Below are positions 1 through 8,834 of a stretch of 64,000 nt of DNA, in pieces (position 1 is the stretch's first letter; each line of letters starts with the position of its first letter). Under the pieces are notes generated by a model. The model had not been told where the DNA came from. It searched no databases and saw only the letters and a program-made list of their open reading frames with translations. The stretch comes from Flammeovirgaceae bacterium 311 (lineage in GTDB: Bacteria; Bacteroidota; Bacteroidia; Cytophagales; Cyclobacteriaceae): assembly GCA_000597885.1 (NCBI GenBank), contig CP004371.1:6030001-6094000 (forward strand), written 5' to 3'. The position numbers were made by a program, and so were the translations under genes.

Positions 1-487
1 GTGCTCCTTTATATTTCATGCTTAGCCGGGCTAGCTCCTGTTGTGTCAGCGTCTGAATCAGGTATTCTCTAAAATCTAAGCCTGCAGGTTTAAATTGCTG
101 GTTTCTGTTGCCGGCCCCTGCACTGTCTAGTGAATCTGCTTTAGTGCTGGTACGTTCCAAAACGTCCATGCCAAAGTGTTTTCTTAGTTGTGCCTTGAGA
201 TGGGAGTTATAACAGTCTTCAAAAAAATGTTCCAGCAATGTCACATTTACGCCAAAGTCAGATTTAAGTACTTTTTGTTGGGTTTTGCTGTGGAGAGATG
301 GCTTCAGCTTAAGGGTATAATTGTTTGACAGAAAATCTTTCTCTGCCATCATCATTTCTTCCTTGCAGGCTTTGTCAGTCGAATCGGGTTCAAATGGTTT
401 AAAGAGAAGACCATTGTCCTGGGCCCACAGGCTGTTTGATAGCAGTAAGCATAAATAGGCTGTAATAATCTTAATATAGCATTGCAT
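1..487 (-). CDS. Secreted hypothetical protein, 3' end outside window
   Basis: An open frame of about 162 codons runs leftward from an ATG at 485-487 and leaves the window without a stop. The N-terminus (MQCYIKIITAYLCLLLSNSL, then WAQ) is a clear type I signal peptide with probable cleavage after WAQ, so the product should be periplasmic or exported. The visible mature part is charged and mostly helical, with no domain I recognise. A shorter overlapping frame begins just upstream but lacks such a signal, so I prefer this one. The gene is divergent from the RDD gene at 709. Confidence 0.65.
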   Translation of the reverse strand, partial: MQCYIKIITAYLCLLLSNSLWAQDNGLLFKPFEPDSTDKACKEEMMMAEKDFLSNNYTLKLKPSLHSKTQQKVLKSDFGVNVTLLEHFFEDCYNSHLKAQLRKHFGMDVLERTSTKADSLDSAGAGNRNQQFKPAGLDFREYLIQTLTQQELARLSMKYKGA

Positions 488-708
488 ATGCTGAAGTTCA
501 TGTTACTCTTAGATCTGTTGGATACCTGATGGTAATCTAAAAGAGAACATCCTAACATAAGTTACTTTAATAAAGAAAGCAACATGCGGAGGACAAGTAG
601 CTGCATTATGTAGTGTAAGAGTTATCGATTATTGGTGATTGTATATTGTTGTATTGCAACTATCTTTGTTTATCAGGTGACCTAGTGCTATCTATTCGAA
701 AAACACCT

Positions 709-1559
709 ATGGAAAAAACCAGGCAACTCATTCAGGCTAAGAACCTGTTAACCCTGCTCGCATCTATTTTCTTAGTGAGTGAGGCATTCTTCTTAAATGT
801 AGTGCTGCAGGATGGAAATGGGGACGTAGCAGGAGCCTTTGCCAAAACGCTTTTTTTTTATTGTTTATTTATTTCCTGTACAAAGGGTACAACTGGAGCA
901 AATGGGCGGTTTCCGTATTACTTGTGCTGTATTCCCTTTTTTGCATAATAGGAGGGTTTGAAGCAGACTCCCTGACGTTGAAAATCATAGGGGCCTTTTA
1001 TTTATATTTCGGCACTATCCTTCATATCTCAAAGCCAATCCAACTGCTGGTACAGCAAGGATCTACTACAGATGCTGTTGCAGCAAATGTACCCTCCCCT
1101 ATAAATCATACTGAAGCCCTATCCCAGAGAGGTGAAGAGATTGAATACCCAAGCCTGCTAAAGCGTTATCAAGCTACCTTTATCGACAGCATGCTGCTAT
1201 TCCTCATCTTTATTTTGCTTTCCGTAGCAGTGGAAGATGCTCAATATAAAACAGGCCTTATCCTTACGGTGGTAGGAATACTCCTATTGACTTACGAGCC
1301 CTTACTTAGCTGCTATTCCGCTACGCTTGGTCAAAGGATGATGAACATCAGGGTGAGAAGTGTTTATGACACTGCGCAACCCATTTCACTGAGGAAAGCT
1401 TATTTTCGATTTTTTACCAAAGGGCTCCTGGGCTGGATTTCTTTCCTGACAATACACTCCAATACACAAAAGCGGGCTATGCACGACTATGCGGCGGATA
1501 GTGTGATGATCAGGAGGGGTGATGTAAGCAACAGAAGCTCTAATGAGATTCAGCCCTAA
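709..1559 (+). CDS. RDD-family membrane protein, frame broken at a T9 run
   Basis: The first frame starts at ATG 709 (MEKTRQLIQAK) and runs through a membrane segment to the T run at 851-859. The remaining coding sequence, from about 852 to the stop at 1559, is one frame back. Joined, they give about 283 residues: two N-terminal membrane helices, a linker, then an RDD domain with further helices (start near 'LLKRYQATFIDSMLL', core 'GQRMMNIRVRS', end 'QKRAMHDYAADSVMI'). RDD proteins are small integral membrane proteins of poorly defined role, some linked to ion exchange. The break may be a sequencing error, a real mutation, or slippage at the homopolymer. Each half alone lacks a complete fold. 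Confidence 0.7.
851..859 (+). repeat. Nine-T homopolymer at the RDD frameshift
   Basis: Nine consecutive T sit exactly where the reading frame of the RDD gene changes by -1. Such runs are slippage-prone in replication and transcription, and are also common sites of sequencing error. Confidence 0.7.
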
Positions 1560-1624
1560 TTGATGAAAAGTTCATATACGCTAAGCACTTAAAAACTATT
1601 AACAACAATAACCAGCACCTATAA

Positions 1625-2167
1625 ATGATGTACAGGTTTATTCTTGACGAAGATGACTATTTAAGTCATCAGTTATTCACTGCTTCAGGATCAGCTATTC
1701 AAAAAAAGACAATGATCCGGACCTGGCTAATGGGGGTGCTTTTTTTCCTGATCATTAGCCTGGTATCATACTTAAGTGATTATACTAAGCTAACTAATTA
1801 TATATTGATAATGGCAGCAGTTTTCCTCGTGTATTTTCCGCTGCGTTATCCAAGTTTTGTAAAGAGGTCCTATCAAAAGCATCTAAGGGAGCATTACAAA
1901 AACAAGTTTGGAGTAGCATCAGAAATTGAATTCAAAGAAGGCTTCCTTATATGTAACTCTATTGGTATTGAGAGCAAAATCAAACTTTCGGAGTTTGAAG
2001 AAGTGAATGAAACTGCCAACCACATCTTAGTTAAAGTAAGAAGTGGTGAATCTCTCATTGTTCCGAAGGCAATGGATGATATTGAACAGTTTAAGCTGGA
2101 ACTAGTAAGCAATTTAGAGGGGTATCATATTCCCTGGCATAAAAAACTGGATTGGAAGTGGAATTAG
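1625..2167 (+). CDS. YcxB-like membrane protein
   Basis: The 180-residue product has a short N-terminal part, two adjacent membrane helices (about residues 34-52 and 60-77), and a soluble C-terminal domain with the YcxB-like pattern: a hydrophobic strand, then 'LSEFEEVNETANHILVKV' and a positively charged end. YcxB-like domains are found in small membrane proteins of unknown function. Two ATG codons in a row start the frame, and either could be used. It lies 65 bp after the RDD gene in the same direction and may be co-transcribed. Confidence 0.65.
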   Translation: MMYRFILDEDDYLSHQLFTASGSAIQKKTMIRTWLMGVLFFLIISLVSYLSDYTKLTNYILIMAAVFLVYFPLRYPSFVKRSYQKHLREHYKNKFGVASEIEFKEGFLICNSIGIESKIKLSEFEEVNETANHILVKVRSGESLIVPKAMDDIEQFKLELVSNLEGYHIPWHKKLDWKWN

Positions 2168-2575
2168 CCCAATATGTGTTATGGCTGTTTTGGCAATATG
2201 GGTACCAGGTCATGAGCTTGTGCTAACCTCTTATGCAGCAGGCTGGGCCAGCTGATGATGATGATCAACACGTTTATATACTCGATCAGTTAAGATATTT
2301 TTTTCAATCTTTTTAGCTGAGACACCTTTGTCGCAGCATGGGTCTACTTTAGCTGAAAATCAAGTAAATCAGCGATTGCGAAGCATGTAAGCTAGGTTAA
2401 AGGGATAATATAAAATTTCAGTTATGATAGTTCCCACGTATTTTTGGTGCTACCTGAACCAAGAATAATAAAGTGGTTGAAAGGTGGGACTAACGCAAAT
2501 GTTAACAGTAGGTTGACTATAATCGCATATTGAATAATAGTTAGTCTATATGAAAGCTAAAGAATAAAATTTAAG
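2168..2575. other. Intergenic, no gene seen
   Basis: This AT-rich gap of about 400 bases has stops in all frames and no RNA gene or strong hairpin that I can recognise. It probably holds the promoter of the gene at 2576. Confidence 0.5.
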
Positions 2576-3520
2576 ATGAAGTCTGGAATAAAAAGGAAAG
2601 CAATGGAGAATATTGGATTTAAATCAATTATTTATTCTGATTTTATCGAAGAGATAAAGTTCAAGAAAGATCTATTGTACTTTGATAAACTTATGGTTGA
2701 TGAAGAGCATTTTTCAACACATTTCGGATTAGCTAAAAGTGATGTTAAGCTAAAAGGTCAGTTTTATGATAATTTTGTACATAATTCTAATGAGATAGAT
2801 TTCTTAATATCAAAGGATTTGTTGGAAATCACTAATACTGATAATTTATCACTTGAATTTACTAAAGATGAGGGCAGTGCTTATCTTCTTGCAAGGAAGC
2901 TAGGAGTTGAATTTTTAGAAAAAAGAGGTGAAGAGTTGATGAGTAAAGATAATTTTGATCCTAATGAAGAAATGGCTGCGATGATGTACTATTCTAAATT
3001 AGTTGACGCAGCAGAAATCCGTATGTTCTGTGGGTTATCAGATAATAGAAGGAGCTATACCCCTATAATAGATTTTTTGGATTTGCCGAAAAGTTACATG
3101 GAAAAGAGAAGCAGTATAGTTTTAGAACTTGTTTTAAAAAAATTCCCTATGCCTTCTAGCTCCTGTAGCTGGGAAGAAATAATTGACTTCAAAGAAAATG
3201 AAGATGTTAAGAGAAAGTTGTTGGCTCTAAAACACTGGATAATAGAAATTAGTAATACAAGTTTAACCAAAAATGAAATCGAGCAAAAGCTGGAGTATCT
3301 TGTTCATGAATATGAACATAGTATGAAACTTAGTAAAATGAAATATGAAGTGAGCAATATTGAATTGTTTTTAACAACTACTATTGGTTTGATTGAAAAC
3401 ATAGTTAAGATTAATTGGTCTAAAGCAGTTCAGTTGATTTTTGAAATAAAGAAGAAGAAAGTAGATTTATTACTTGAAGAAAGGAGTGCCCCTGGAAGGG
3501 AATTAGAAGCTATCTCATAA
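2576..3520 (+). CDS. Hypothetical protein, C-terminus truncated by IS5-type element
   Basis: I do not recognise this family. The 314-residue product is rich in Lys and Glu, mostly helical, and has no membrane segment or signal. The last codons (E-A-I-S-stop) are encoded by the terminal repeat of the insertion sequence that begins at 3506. Removing the element and one TA copy restores the frame across the junction: after 'APGREL' it would read AYISKLKERFK and stop at 4373-4375. The ancestral protein was therefore about seven residues longer with a different tail. The coding DNA is strongly AT-rich, unlike the core genes to the right, which suggests horizontal origin. Confidence 0.7.
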   Translation: MKSGIKRKAMENIGFKSIIYSDFIEEIKFKKDLLYFDKLMVDEEHFSTHFGLAKSDVKLKGQFYDNFVHNSNEIDFLISKDLLEITNTDNLSLEFTKDEGSAYLLARKLGVEFLEKRGEELMSKDNFDPNEEMAAMMYYSKLVDAAEIRMFCGLSDNRRSYTPIIDFLDLPKSYMEKRSSIVLELVLKKFPMPSSSCSWEEIIDFKENEDVKRKLLALKHWIIEISNTSLTKNEIEQKLEYLVHEYEHSMKLSKMKYEVSNIELFLTTTIGLIENIVKINWSKAVQLIFEIKKKKVDLLLEERSAPGRELEAIS

Positions 3521-4337
3521 ATGGTTTTAGCAGAATTAGCATGCAAGCCAGCAAAATGAATGCTTTATAGTTCTCTACATTGTATTCATATCTGGTCACA
3601 CATCTTCTATAATTGAAGAGCCAGGCGAAGAACCTTTCAACCTTCCATCTTCTTTTATAGCGCCTTAATTTCCTGCCATCTTGCGTCTTTTTTTTGGTTC
3701 TGTTGCCCCTATGAGGAGCAATCATTTCAATGCCTTGCTGCCGTAAAGCTTCATCTAAAGGATCTGAATCATAGGCTTTATCACCAATAAGCCGCTCTGG
3801 CAGTTCTTCAATAAAGCGCTCCTCTATCACATTCTCCACGAGTTTTACTTCGTGGGGAGATGCTGATTGGATTGAGACAGATAGTATAGTACCACCAGCA
3901 TCTGTGACTGCCATGATCTTGGTCCCCTTTCCCCGTTTAGTCTTGCCAACAGAAGATCCCCCTTTTTGGCCATGCAGAATGAGCCGTCAATAAAGCACTC
4001 GCTCAAATCCACACCGCCTCTTTCATGAAGATCTCTTGCCAGGGTCTCTACCACCTTCTGCATCACTCCCTGTTCTCGCCATTGCTGGAATCTCCTGTGA
4101 CAGGTTTGATAAGGAGGATACATGGGAGGCAAATGGCTCCACTGTGCTCCTGTCTTCAAAATCCAAAGTATTCCTTCCAGCACATCTCGCTTATCTCGCC
4201 AGGGTCTGCCTTTACCATCTGTCCTCTTTGGACCATCAGGAATCATGTCCTTTATCACTTCCCACTGCTTATCTGTCAACTTCATGAAAAATAAACAACG
4301 AGCTATCAATTAAGATCCCTATTTATGAGATGGCTTC
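3506..4337 (-). mobile_element. IS5-family (IS427-like group) insertion sequence
   Basis: This complete 832-bp element carries imperfect terminal inverted repeats: gaagctatctcataaat at the left end and, on the other strand, gaagccatctcataaat at the right. Both ends are flanked by the dinucleotide TA (3504-3505 and 4338-4339), consistent with a 2-bp target duplication. The size, TA target and two overlapping transposase frames fit the IS427 group of the IS5 family. It lies in the last codons of the gene that starts at 2576. Confidence 0.85.
3510..4285 (-). CDS. IS5-family transposase, expressed by -1 frameshift
   Basis: Two minus-strand frames overlap. The first (start ATG at 4283-4285, [16 protein letters not shown]) carries the N-terminal DUF4096-type helix-turn-helix region and the first catalytic Asp in 'FIDGS'. 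The second (to the stop at 3510) carries the second Asp in 'GDKAYDSD' and the Glu in '[10 protein letters not shown]', completing a DDE transposase. The frames join at the slippery run AAAAAGGGGG (3958-3967 on the plus strand): after 'MAKKG' a -1 shift continues as '[18 protein letters not shown]', the normal family sequence. Programmed frameshifting is usual in this IS group, so the element is probably intact rather than broken. Confidence 0.85.
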
Positions 4338-4339
4338 TA

Positions 4340-4895
4340 GCATATATAAGTAAATTGAAAGAGAGATTTAAATAGATTGTTCATGAGCTACTTTCTAAAA
4401 TTATTTGTGAATTCTGACTTTAAAATAATTTTTAGGAAGTGCTGGCACTAATCTATGTAACCATTTTATTGAAAATTGATTAAGTGTATTTTTGTGAAAT
4501 AGTAATATTTTCAAGTAACTGCAGTGAGTTTTGTTCAAAATTTTAGATTTATGCTGCCAACAGGAAGGTTTGAGGGTTGATTTACATTAGTATTAACACT
4601 GTATAGGTAGACTTGCAATATAAAAGTGGACAAATGATTAAGCTGCTAAAGGTTTAGAAGTTAGTAATTTGTGAGGGTAAGAAAGAGGTGATATCGTAGC
4701 GCCTCTTTCTTACCCTCACGCTTAATCACCCAAATGAAGACCGTGACAAAATTATTATTCAGAATTTTTCTATTGAATACGAGTAGAATTCAACTTTTAA
4801 AAGTCTTTTATCAATTCAGGTAATAAAATAACTTGGAATGTAGTGTGGCTATTAGTTAGTAGTTCGGTAATCAAATCTAAATGGTGTAAATCAAA
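4340..4895. other. AT-rich intergenic region with one long palindrome
   Basis: No convincing gene is present. The first 36 bases are the displaced 3' end of the gene at 2576. The remainder is AT-rich and contains the inverted repeat described at 4671-4719. Confidence 0.5.
4671..4719. repeat. 49-bp inverted repeat, copy 1
   Basis: An 18-bp perfect arm (gtgagggtaagaaagagg) is followed after 13 bases by its exact reverse complement, giving a strong hairpin on either strand. No T run follows, so it is not a standard intrinsic terminator. A related, partly decayed copy in the opposite orientation lies at 16540-16577. Confidence 0.75.
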
Positions 4896-5291
4896 TCAAT
4901 GTGAAGTCTCGAGCTCTTTATTTCCATTTAATTCATAGGGTTGAATAAGAACCTCTACAGAGATATTAAGTAAGTCAGATAGTCTCCTAATCATTTCAAC
5001 TGTTAAATATCGCTTTCTATTCAATATTTGACTAACTCCTGACTTACTTCCTATTGCTTCGACTAAATCTTTATCCTTCAATCCTTTTACTACCATGCCT
5101 TCTTTGATTGCATCAATAGGGTCTAGTGCTTTGATAGGATAATTTTGTGACTCCCACTTCTCTACAAGAGTAACAAGCAATTCCGCTTCCATTCCTTCTA
5201 ATGTATCAGGATGCGCGTGAAATATTTCATCTAGTCGTTTAAGTACTTTGAAATATTCTTGTTCAGTTGTAATCACTTTATTCCATTTCAT
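4896..5291 (-). CDS. higA: HigA-like antitoxin, XRE helix-turn-helix
   Basis: The 131-residue product has an N-terminal segment typical of COG5499 HigA proteins ('LEGMEAELLVTLVEKWE') and a C-terminal helix-turn-helix ('DLVEAIGSKSGVSQILNRKR', followed by YLTVEMIRRLS). HigA binds and neutralises the HigB mRNA interferase and represses the operon through its DNA-binding domain. It lies 74 bp downstream of the toxin gene in the toxin-first order usual for higBA. The palindromes upstream of higB are its likely operators. Confidence 0.85.
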   Translation of the reverse strand: MKWNKVITTEQEYFKVLKRLDEIFHAHPDTLEGMEAELLVTLVEKWESQNYPIKALDPIDAIKEGMVVKGLKDKDLVEAIGSKSGVSQILNRKRYLTVEMIRRLSDLLNISVEVLIQPYELNGNKELETSH

Positions 5292-5365
5292 ATTTTAAAT
5301 CTTTTATTATCGCACTAATAATTATACGCAACATTTATATTCTTGTAGGCAGTAAGTACACACCT

Positions 5366-5662
5366 CTAGATGGTGTGTACATCAATGCTGTCATACTGTT
5401 TATGTGTTCCTATAAAACGGATGTAGACGTACTTGGTGGTATAATTAATTGATACTACGAGTCTGTACTTATTACCGGATATGTTAAAAATTACCCTATC
5501 ATTCTTGATTATGTCCGCAGTGGGAAAATCTGCGATCACATCAGAGGGTTTATTCCATTCTGCTCTTTTAGTGGCCTGAATCCAGTATAGCAGTGATGGT
5601 TCTGAGTCTGGGTATTTCTCGTAAAAGTCCCGTAGTATCTTTAGTGCTATTATATTCTTCAT
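5366..5662 (-). CDS. higB: HigB-like mRNA interferase toxin
   Basis: The 98-residue product matches the HigB/COG4680 pattern: 'LRDFYEKYPDSEPSLLYWIQ', 'DIIKNDRVIFNISGNKYRLV' and 'VYIRFIGTHKQYDSID'. These toxins are RelE-fold ribonucleases that cut mRNA on the ribosome. I chose ATG 5660-5662 (MKNIIALKIL) because a Bacteroidetes -7 element lies at 5688-5695, upstream of this codon but inside the longer possible frame that starts at 5698. Conserved basic and aromatic residues near the C-terminus are present, so the toxin looks intact. Confidence 0.87.
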   Translation of the reverse strand: MKNIIALKILRDFYEKYPDSEPSLLYWIQATKRAEWNKPSDVIADFPTADIIKNDRVIFNISGNKYRLVVSINYTTKYVYIRFIGTHKQYDSIDVHTI

Positions 5663-5687
5663 GTACCTTGGCGATTTTAAGGAAAAC

Positions 5688-5695
5688 CAAAAGTA
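5688..5695 (-). promoter_or_regulatory. Bacteroidetes-type -7 element of higBA
   Basis: On the minus strand the sequence TACTTTTG matches the Bacteroidetes -7 consensus TAnnTTTG exactly. It lies 25 bp upstream of the higB ATG. A TTG at about -33 falls inside the first operator palindrome, so a bound repressor would block polymerase. Confidence 0.55.
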
Positions 5696-5704
5696 CAACT
5701 AAAA

Positions 5705-5751
5705 GTTCACAATATGTGAACAATGAGTAAAAAAGTTTACATAGTGTGAAT
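5705..5751 (-). promoter_or_regulatory. Tandem operator palindromes upstream of higBA
   Basis: GTTCACAATATGTGAAC at 5705-5721 has perfect 7-bp arms around ATA. A degenerate second copy, GTTTACATAGTGTGAAT, lies at 5735-5751. The centres are 30 bp apart, about three helical turns, so two HigA dimers or HigBA complexes could sit on the same face of the DNA. The first site overlaps the -33 region of the promoter. Confidence 0.7.
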
Positions 5752-5839
5752 AAAAGAACCTGACTTGCTTGCCTAGGTCTCGCAGTGTTATTGTGACTGC
5801 GATACAATTTTTATATATGAACTAAAATAAAAAATTGTG

Positions 5840-6205
5840 TTAATAATACCCTCTTCCTTCTACACAATGTCGAATACCTCCCCTTGGATCGTCCATGTCA
5901 CCCAGGAATCTAGGAATTATATGGCAATGAAAGTGCATTACAGTCTGGCCAGCCGCTTCTCCACAGTTCATCCCAATGTTATAGCCATGGGGTGTGAATT
6001 CTTTTTCAATCAGTTCTCGGGCAACGAGTAAAAGTTCATTCAGTTCATCCCGTTCCTCGGCATTCAATTGGAAGAAATCCATTTTTTCTTCCTTGGAGAT
6101 GATGAGGGTGTGACCTGGTGAAACCGGATAAATGTCTCGCACCAAAAAGAAATGCTGACCTTGATGTATAATACGATCTTCAGGTATTTGGCTAAACACG
6201 CTCAT
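5840..6205 (-). CDS. HIT-family nucleotide hydrolase or transferase
   Basis: The 121-residue product has the complete histidine-triad motif H-F-H-C-H at residues 91-95, with the upstream 'SPGHTLIISK' strand and the 'GYNIGMNCGEAAGQTV' segment typical of Hint/HIT enzymes. These enzymes cleave nucleotide-phosphoramidate or dinucleoside polyphosphate bonds. Its ATG overlaps the stop of the HNH gene (TAATG), so the two are translationally coupled. The substrate cannot be told from sequence. Coupling to a nuclease in a defence-rich region suggests a joint role, which is inference. Confidence 0.88.
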   Translation of the reverse strand: MSVFSQIPEDRIIHQGQHFFLVRDIYPVSPGHTLIISKEEKMDFFQLNAEERDELNELLLVARELIEKEFTPHGYNIGMNCGEAAGQTVMHFHCHIIPRFLGDMDDPRGGIRHCVEGRGYY

Positions 6206-7230
6206 TAGAAGTTTCCTGTTAATTCAAAAGTTGGTTTCCAGGCATGAATTGTATGCGCTAGAGCAAGGTTATACTGCTGCTCGAGGAATTTCCTCCTTTG
6301 CTCTTTACTTGCACCTGTCTGATTGATAATAGTCTCTGCAAGAGGGTGTTTACTCTCAATATAGAACTCATTCCTATTGTAGAGTCGGTGTAGAAACTTC
6401 TTGTCGGGTACTCGGGCCTTCTTTACTCTATTGACTGTACTATCAGCCAATACTAAATTCCATACGCCATTAATATTTGCACCAGCCTGCGCGTGTGTAA
6501 GCTTGTTTACATGCGGTAAGAAATGGTCCACTTCACAAAGGTCTGCATTGCTAGGGACAACAGAAATATCCTGAAAACTATAGAAGCACTTCCCCTTCTG
6601 GTAGCCATTCAATGCATCCCTTACGGATGTGATTTCCGTTCTTCTCATGAAGCTGCTCTCCAAGAAAAATAGAGCTGCATCCTCATCGTATTTCACCTCC
6701 AGTAGGTTAGGATTGATGTTCAAGTTCCAGGCCGTCTCCACCAACTTCCATCTAGCCTCAACTTCAGGAGTAAAATTTTGAAAGTGGTATGACCCTTTTA
6801 GCCGTAACAGGCTGTCTGTTATTACAATATCCTTTCTGCCATTATTGTAATCCTTTTCATAAAACGGATTGGGTATAATGCCACCATTAACATTCTGAAA
6901 TGCATCCACAACATTGACAAACCCTAATTTTTCAGTAACACTCCAGAGTTCAGTTTCGCTTATTTCTCCTGCAATGTAGCTTCTGCATGTATTCAAAAAC
7001 TTACTAGAGCTGGCATTTCCCTGTTTGTCATTAATCCTTAAGTGGTCAATTATATGCTTGGAGAAAGCAGTTGCTAACTCAGAAAGCTTGATTCTGGTGG
7101 TTTCTTTATTCACCAGTTCCAAGAGACTTTTAGCAAAAGCAAACTTATAGGTAGCGGAATTCTTTCCAAATAGGATTACTGCTCTCCATTGAGATTCTAG
7201 ACTGGGATCATCTATTTGGAAACGCGTCAT
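6205..7230 (-). CDS. HNH endonuclease domain protein
   Basis: The 341-residue product has about 230 N-terminal residues of unknown fold and then an HNH-type core: 'GYQKGKCFYSFQDI', 'CEVDHFLPH' with the central Asp-His pair, and 'NGVWNLVLADSTVNRVK' with the Asn. The usual second zinc Cys is replaced by Ser (C-F-Y-S), so structural zinc binding is doubtful. The C-terminal tail is helical. HNH domains of this type occur in restriction and other DNA-cleaving proteins. It is coupled to the HIT gene and lies 128 bp downstream of the PD-(D/E)XK gene in the same direction. Confidence 0.8.
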   Translation of the reverse strand: MTRFQIDDPSLESQWRAVILFGKNSATYKFAFAKSLLELVNKETTRIKLSELATAFSKHIIDHLRINDKQGNASSSKFLNTCRSYIAGEISETELWSVTEKLGFVNVVDAFQNVNGGIIPNPFYEKDYNNGRKDIVITDSLLRLKGSYHFQNFTPEVEARWKLVETAWNLNINPNLLEVKYDEDAALFFLESSFMRRTEITSVRDALNGYQKGKCFYSFQDISVVPSNADLCEVDHFLPHVNKLTHAQAGANINGVWNLVLADSTVNRVKKARVPDKKFLHRLYNRNEFYIESKHPLAETIINQTGASKEQRRKFLEQQYNLALAHTIHAWKPTFELTGNF

Positions 7231-7358
7231 AATTCTAAAACTATGATAGTAATATTGGAGGTTCTTTAATGTTAATGCAACGTTACTTTGCTCTTATCTC
7301 TACCAGCCCTTTTTTTTAGCATTACTTTCAATGCACTATTAAAGGTTATAGAGCTCAT

Positions 7359-8273
7359 TTATGCACTGTGAAACTGGTATGATTGCTTAATGCAGCTCAT
7401 TAAGTAATCTAAATCAGTATCTTGGGTAACTACAGCTTCATAGTCTCCAACACCAAAAGTACCAATATTGGATACATCTCTAAATGAATTTTTTGGGTCA
7501 TCCAGCATACCTTTCTTGAGATTTATCCTTAACCTAAGCTTAGTTCTCTGAACTTCGAAATCGGTAACTAAACGTTTGTTATACTTAAAGCCTATATAAT
7601 GTTTTACAGGATTGGTTTCAATATTATCTAACTCTAATATACGCTCTTTCAGATTTTGCGCCAGCTCCTGTACTTCTAGTGAACCTTTCCTATAGTGGTC
7701 TTCTTCAGTATAAACAACAATTTCTCTGCTCACTTGCTCTGCACGATCATCTTTGGCTATGATTGTGTTTACACTCTCCTGACTGCTTGACTTGTGCTGA
7801 TTTAAAATTATGGTATCATTTGAATATCTTCTGATCTCCCAGAGCTCGAAGGGTAAGTCCTTGAATTCTATACTCTGTTTCTGATAAGTAGTAAATTGGG
7901 GTGAGATAAAAAGTACTCTTGATTGGCTCCAATCTACATCGTCTTTTCTTAAAGATCGATTTGTACGTTCCAGGTACTCCAGAATAAAATCTGCCTTGTT
8001 ATTTAAAAGCAGTGATAAATAAGAATATCCCTGATCAATAACGGAATAGTTTTTTCCTCTTTTATACTCAATAATGACAAAGGAGTGTGTTTGTGCATCA
8101 AAGCCCAGAGTATCTATTCTCAGTCCATTAAGTTGAAATTCAGACTTTACAAACTCTAAGCTGAATAGAATACTAATATTTTCTTCAACTAACCTTTGAA
8201 TCTCACTTTCTAGCTTGAAAGGCACGTTCTTGACTTCTTCTAGCTTGCTTCTGTTCAGTCTGTAAAGGTCCAT
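7359..8273 (-). CDS. PD-(D/E)XK nuclease-like DUF5655 protein
   Basis: The 304-residue product has an N-terminal nuclease-like fold: a Glu-containing helix ('LESEIQRLVEENISILF'), then 'GLRIDTLGFD' and 'FVIIEYKRGKN', giving the D-(x)n-E-x-K pattern. A linker leads to a C-terminal domain with 'FKYNKRLVTDFEVQRTKLRL', matching the COG3586/DUF5655 family (annotated 'predicted transport protein' in databases, though that function is unproven). Such proteins often lie near restriction-modification genes. A nuclease role is inferred from the motif. Confidence 0.72.
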   Translation of the reverse strand: MDLYRLNRSKLEEVKNVPFKLESEIQRLVEENISILFSLEFVKSEFQLNGLRIDTLGFDAQTHSFVIIEYKRGKNYSVIDQGYSYLSLLLNNKADFILEYLERTNRSLRKDDVDWSQSRVLFISPQFTTYQKQSIEFKDLPFELWEIRRYSNDTIILNQHKSSSQESVNTIIAKDDRAEQVSREIVVYTEEDHYRKGSLEVQELAQNLKERILELDNIETNPVKHYIGFKYNKRLVTDFEVQRTKLRLRINLKKGMLDDPKNSFRDVSNIGTFGVGDYEAVVTQDTDLDYLMSCIKQSYQFHSA

Positions 8274-8334
8274 AATTTAGCGAGCAGGTTTTTAATTATA
8301 TATGAGCGAAGGAATAAGTAAAAAAGAGAATAAT

Positions 8335-8373
8335 TTGCAGAAACGAAAGCTGTCTTAGCTTTTGTTTCTGCAA
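8335..8373 (-). terminator. Hairpin, possible terminator
   Basis: TTGCAGAAACGAAAGCT and its complement (one G-T mismatch) form a 17-bp stem with a 5-base loop. Read leftward it is followed within about 12 bases by a T-rich stretch (TTCTCTTTTTT), so it may end transcripts arriving from the HD-domain gene before the DUF5655 gene. Confidence 0.5.
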
Positions 8374-8834
8374 TGTATGTTCATGTCAAGTATGGTCATC
8401 TATAAAACAGTCGGTGAATAGACAGGCGGGTGGCAATGCCAATATCAAACACCCTCCCCTGAGTAGTCCAAAAGCATTCTTTCAGCCATTGCTTAAAGTT
8501 TATAACTACAGCAAATAGCTTAAGGGTTGTTGTGTTAAGGCTTCTGTCAGGCAAAAAGCAAGGGAGCTATCATCCTACAAAGTGCAAGGTGGTTGATTCT
8601 ATGTACAATGCCCGCGCATGCCGGTGGAGGGACTTTGCTTTAGCTCGTGGAGGGACAGGAACTCATAGGGACGCCTGAAGTATTGCCAGTTGCAAGGGTT
8701 AAGAGTGCTGCTTGTATATTTGATTTCATAGGATGATGGTGGTGAAAAGCCACATCTAATGTAGTTTCAACACAGCTGGAACATTAATTAACATTAGTGT
8801 TAACAGTTTTTAAGAGTTGGTGAGTAATTTTGAA
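8374..8834. other. Intergenic block with decayed-looking open frames
   Basis: No gene is assigned. On the minus strand a 57-codon stretch without stops (8396-8566) and a second short open stretch just upstream in another frame read like coding remnants, but neither has a recognisable domain or a good start. The decamer gtggagggac occurs twice, around 8630 and 8647. Confidence 0.35.
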
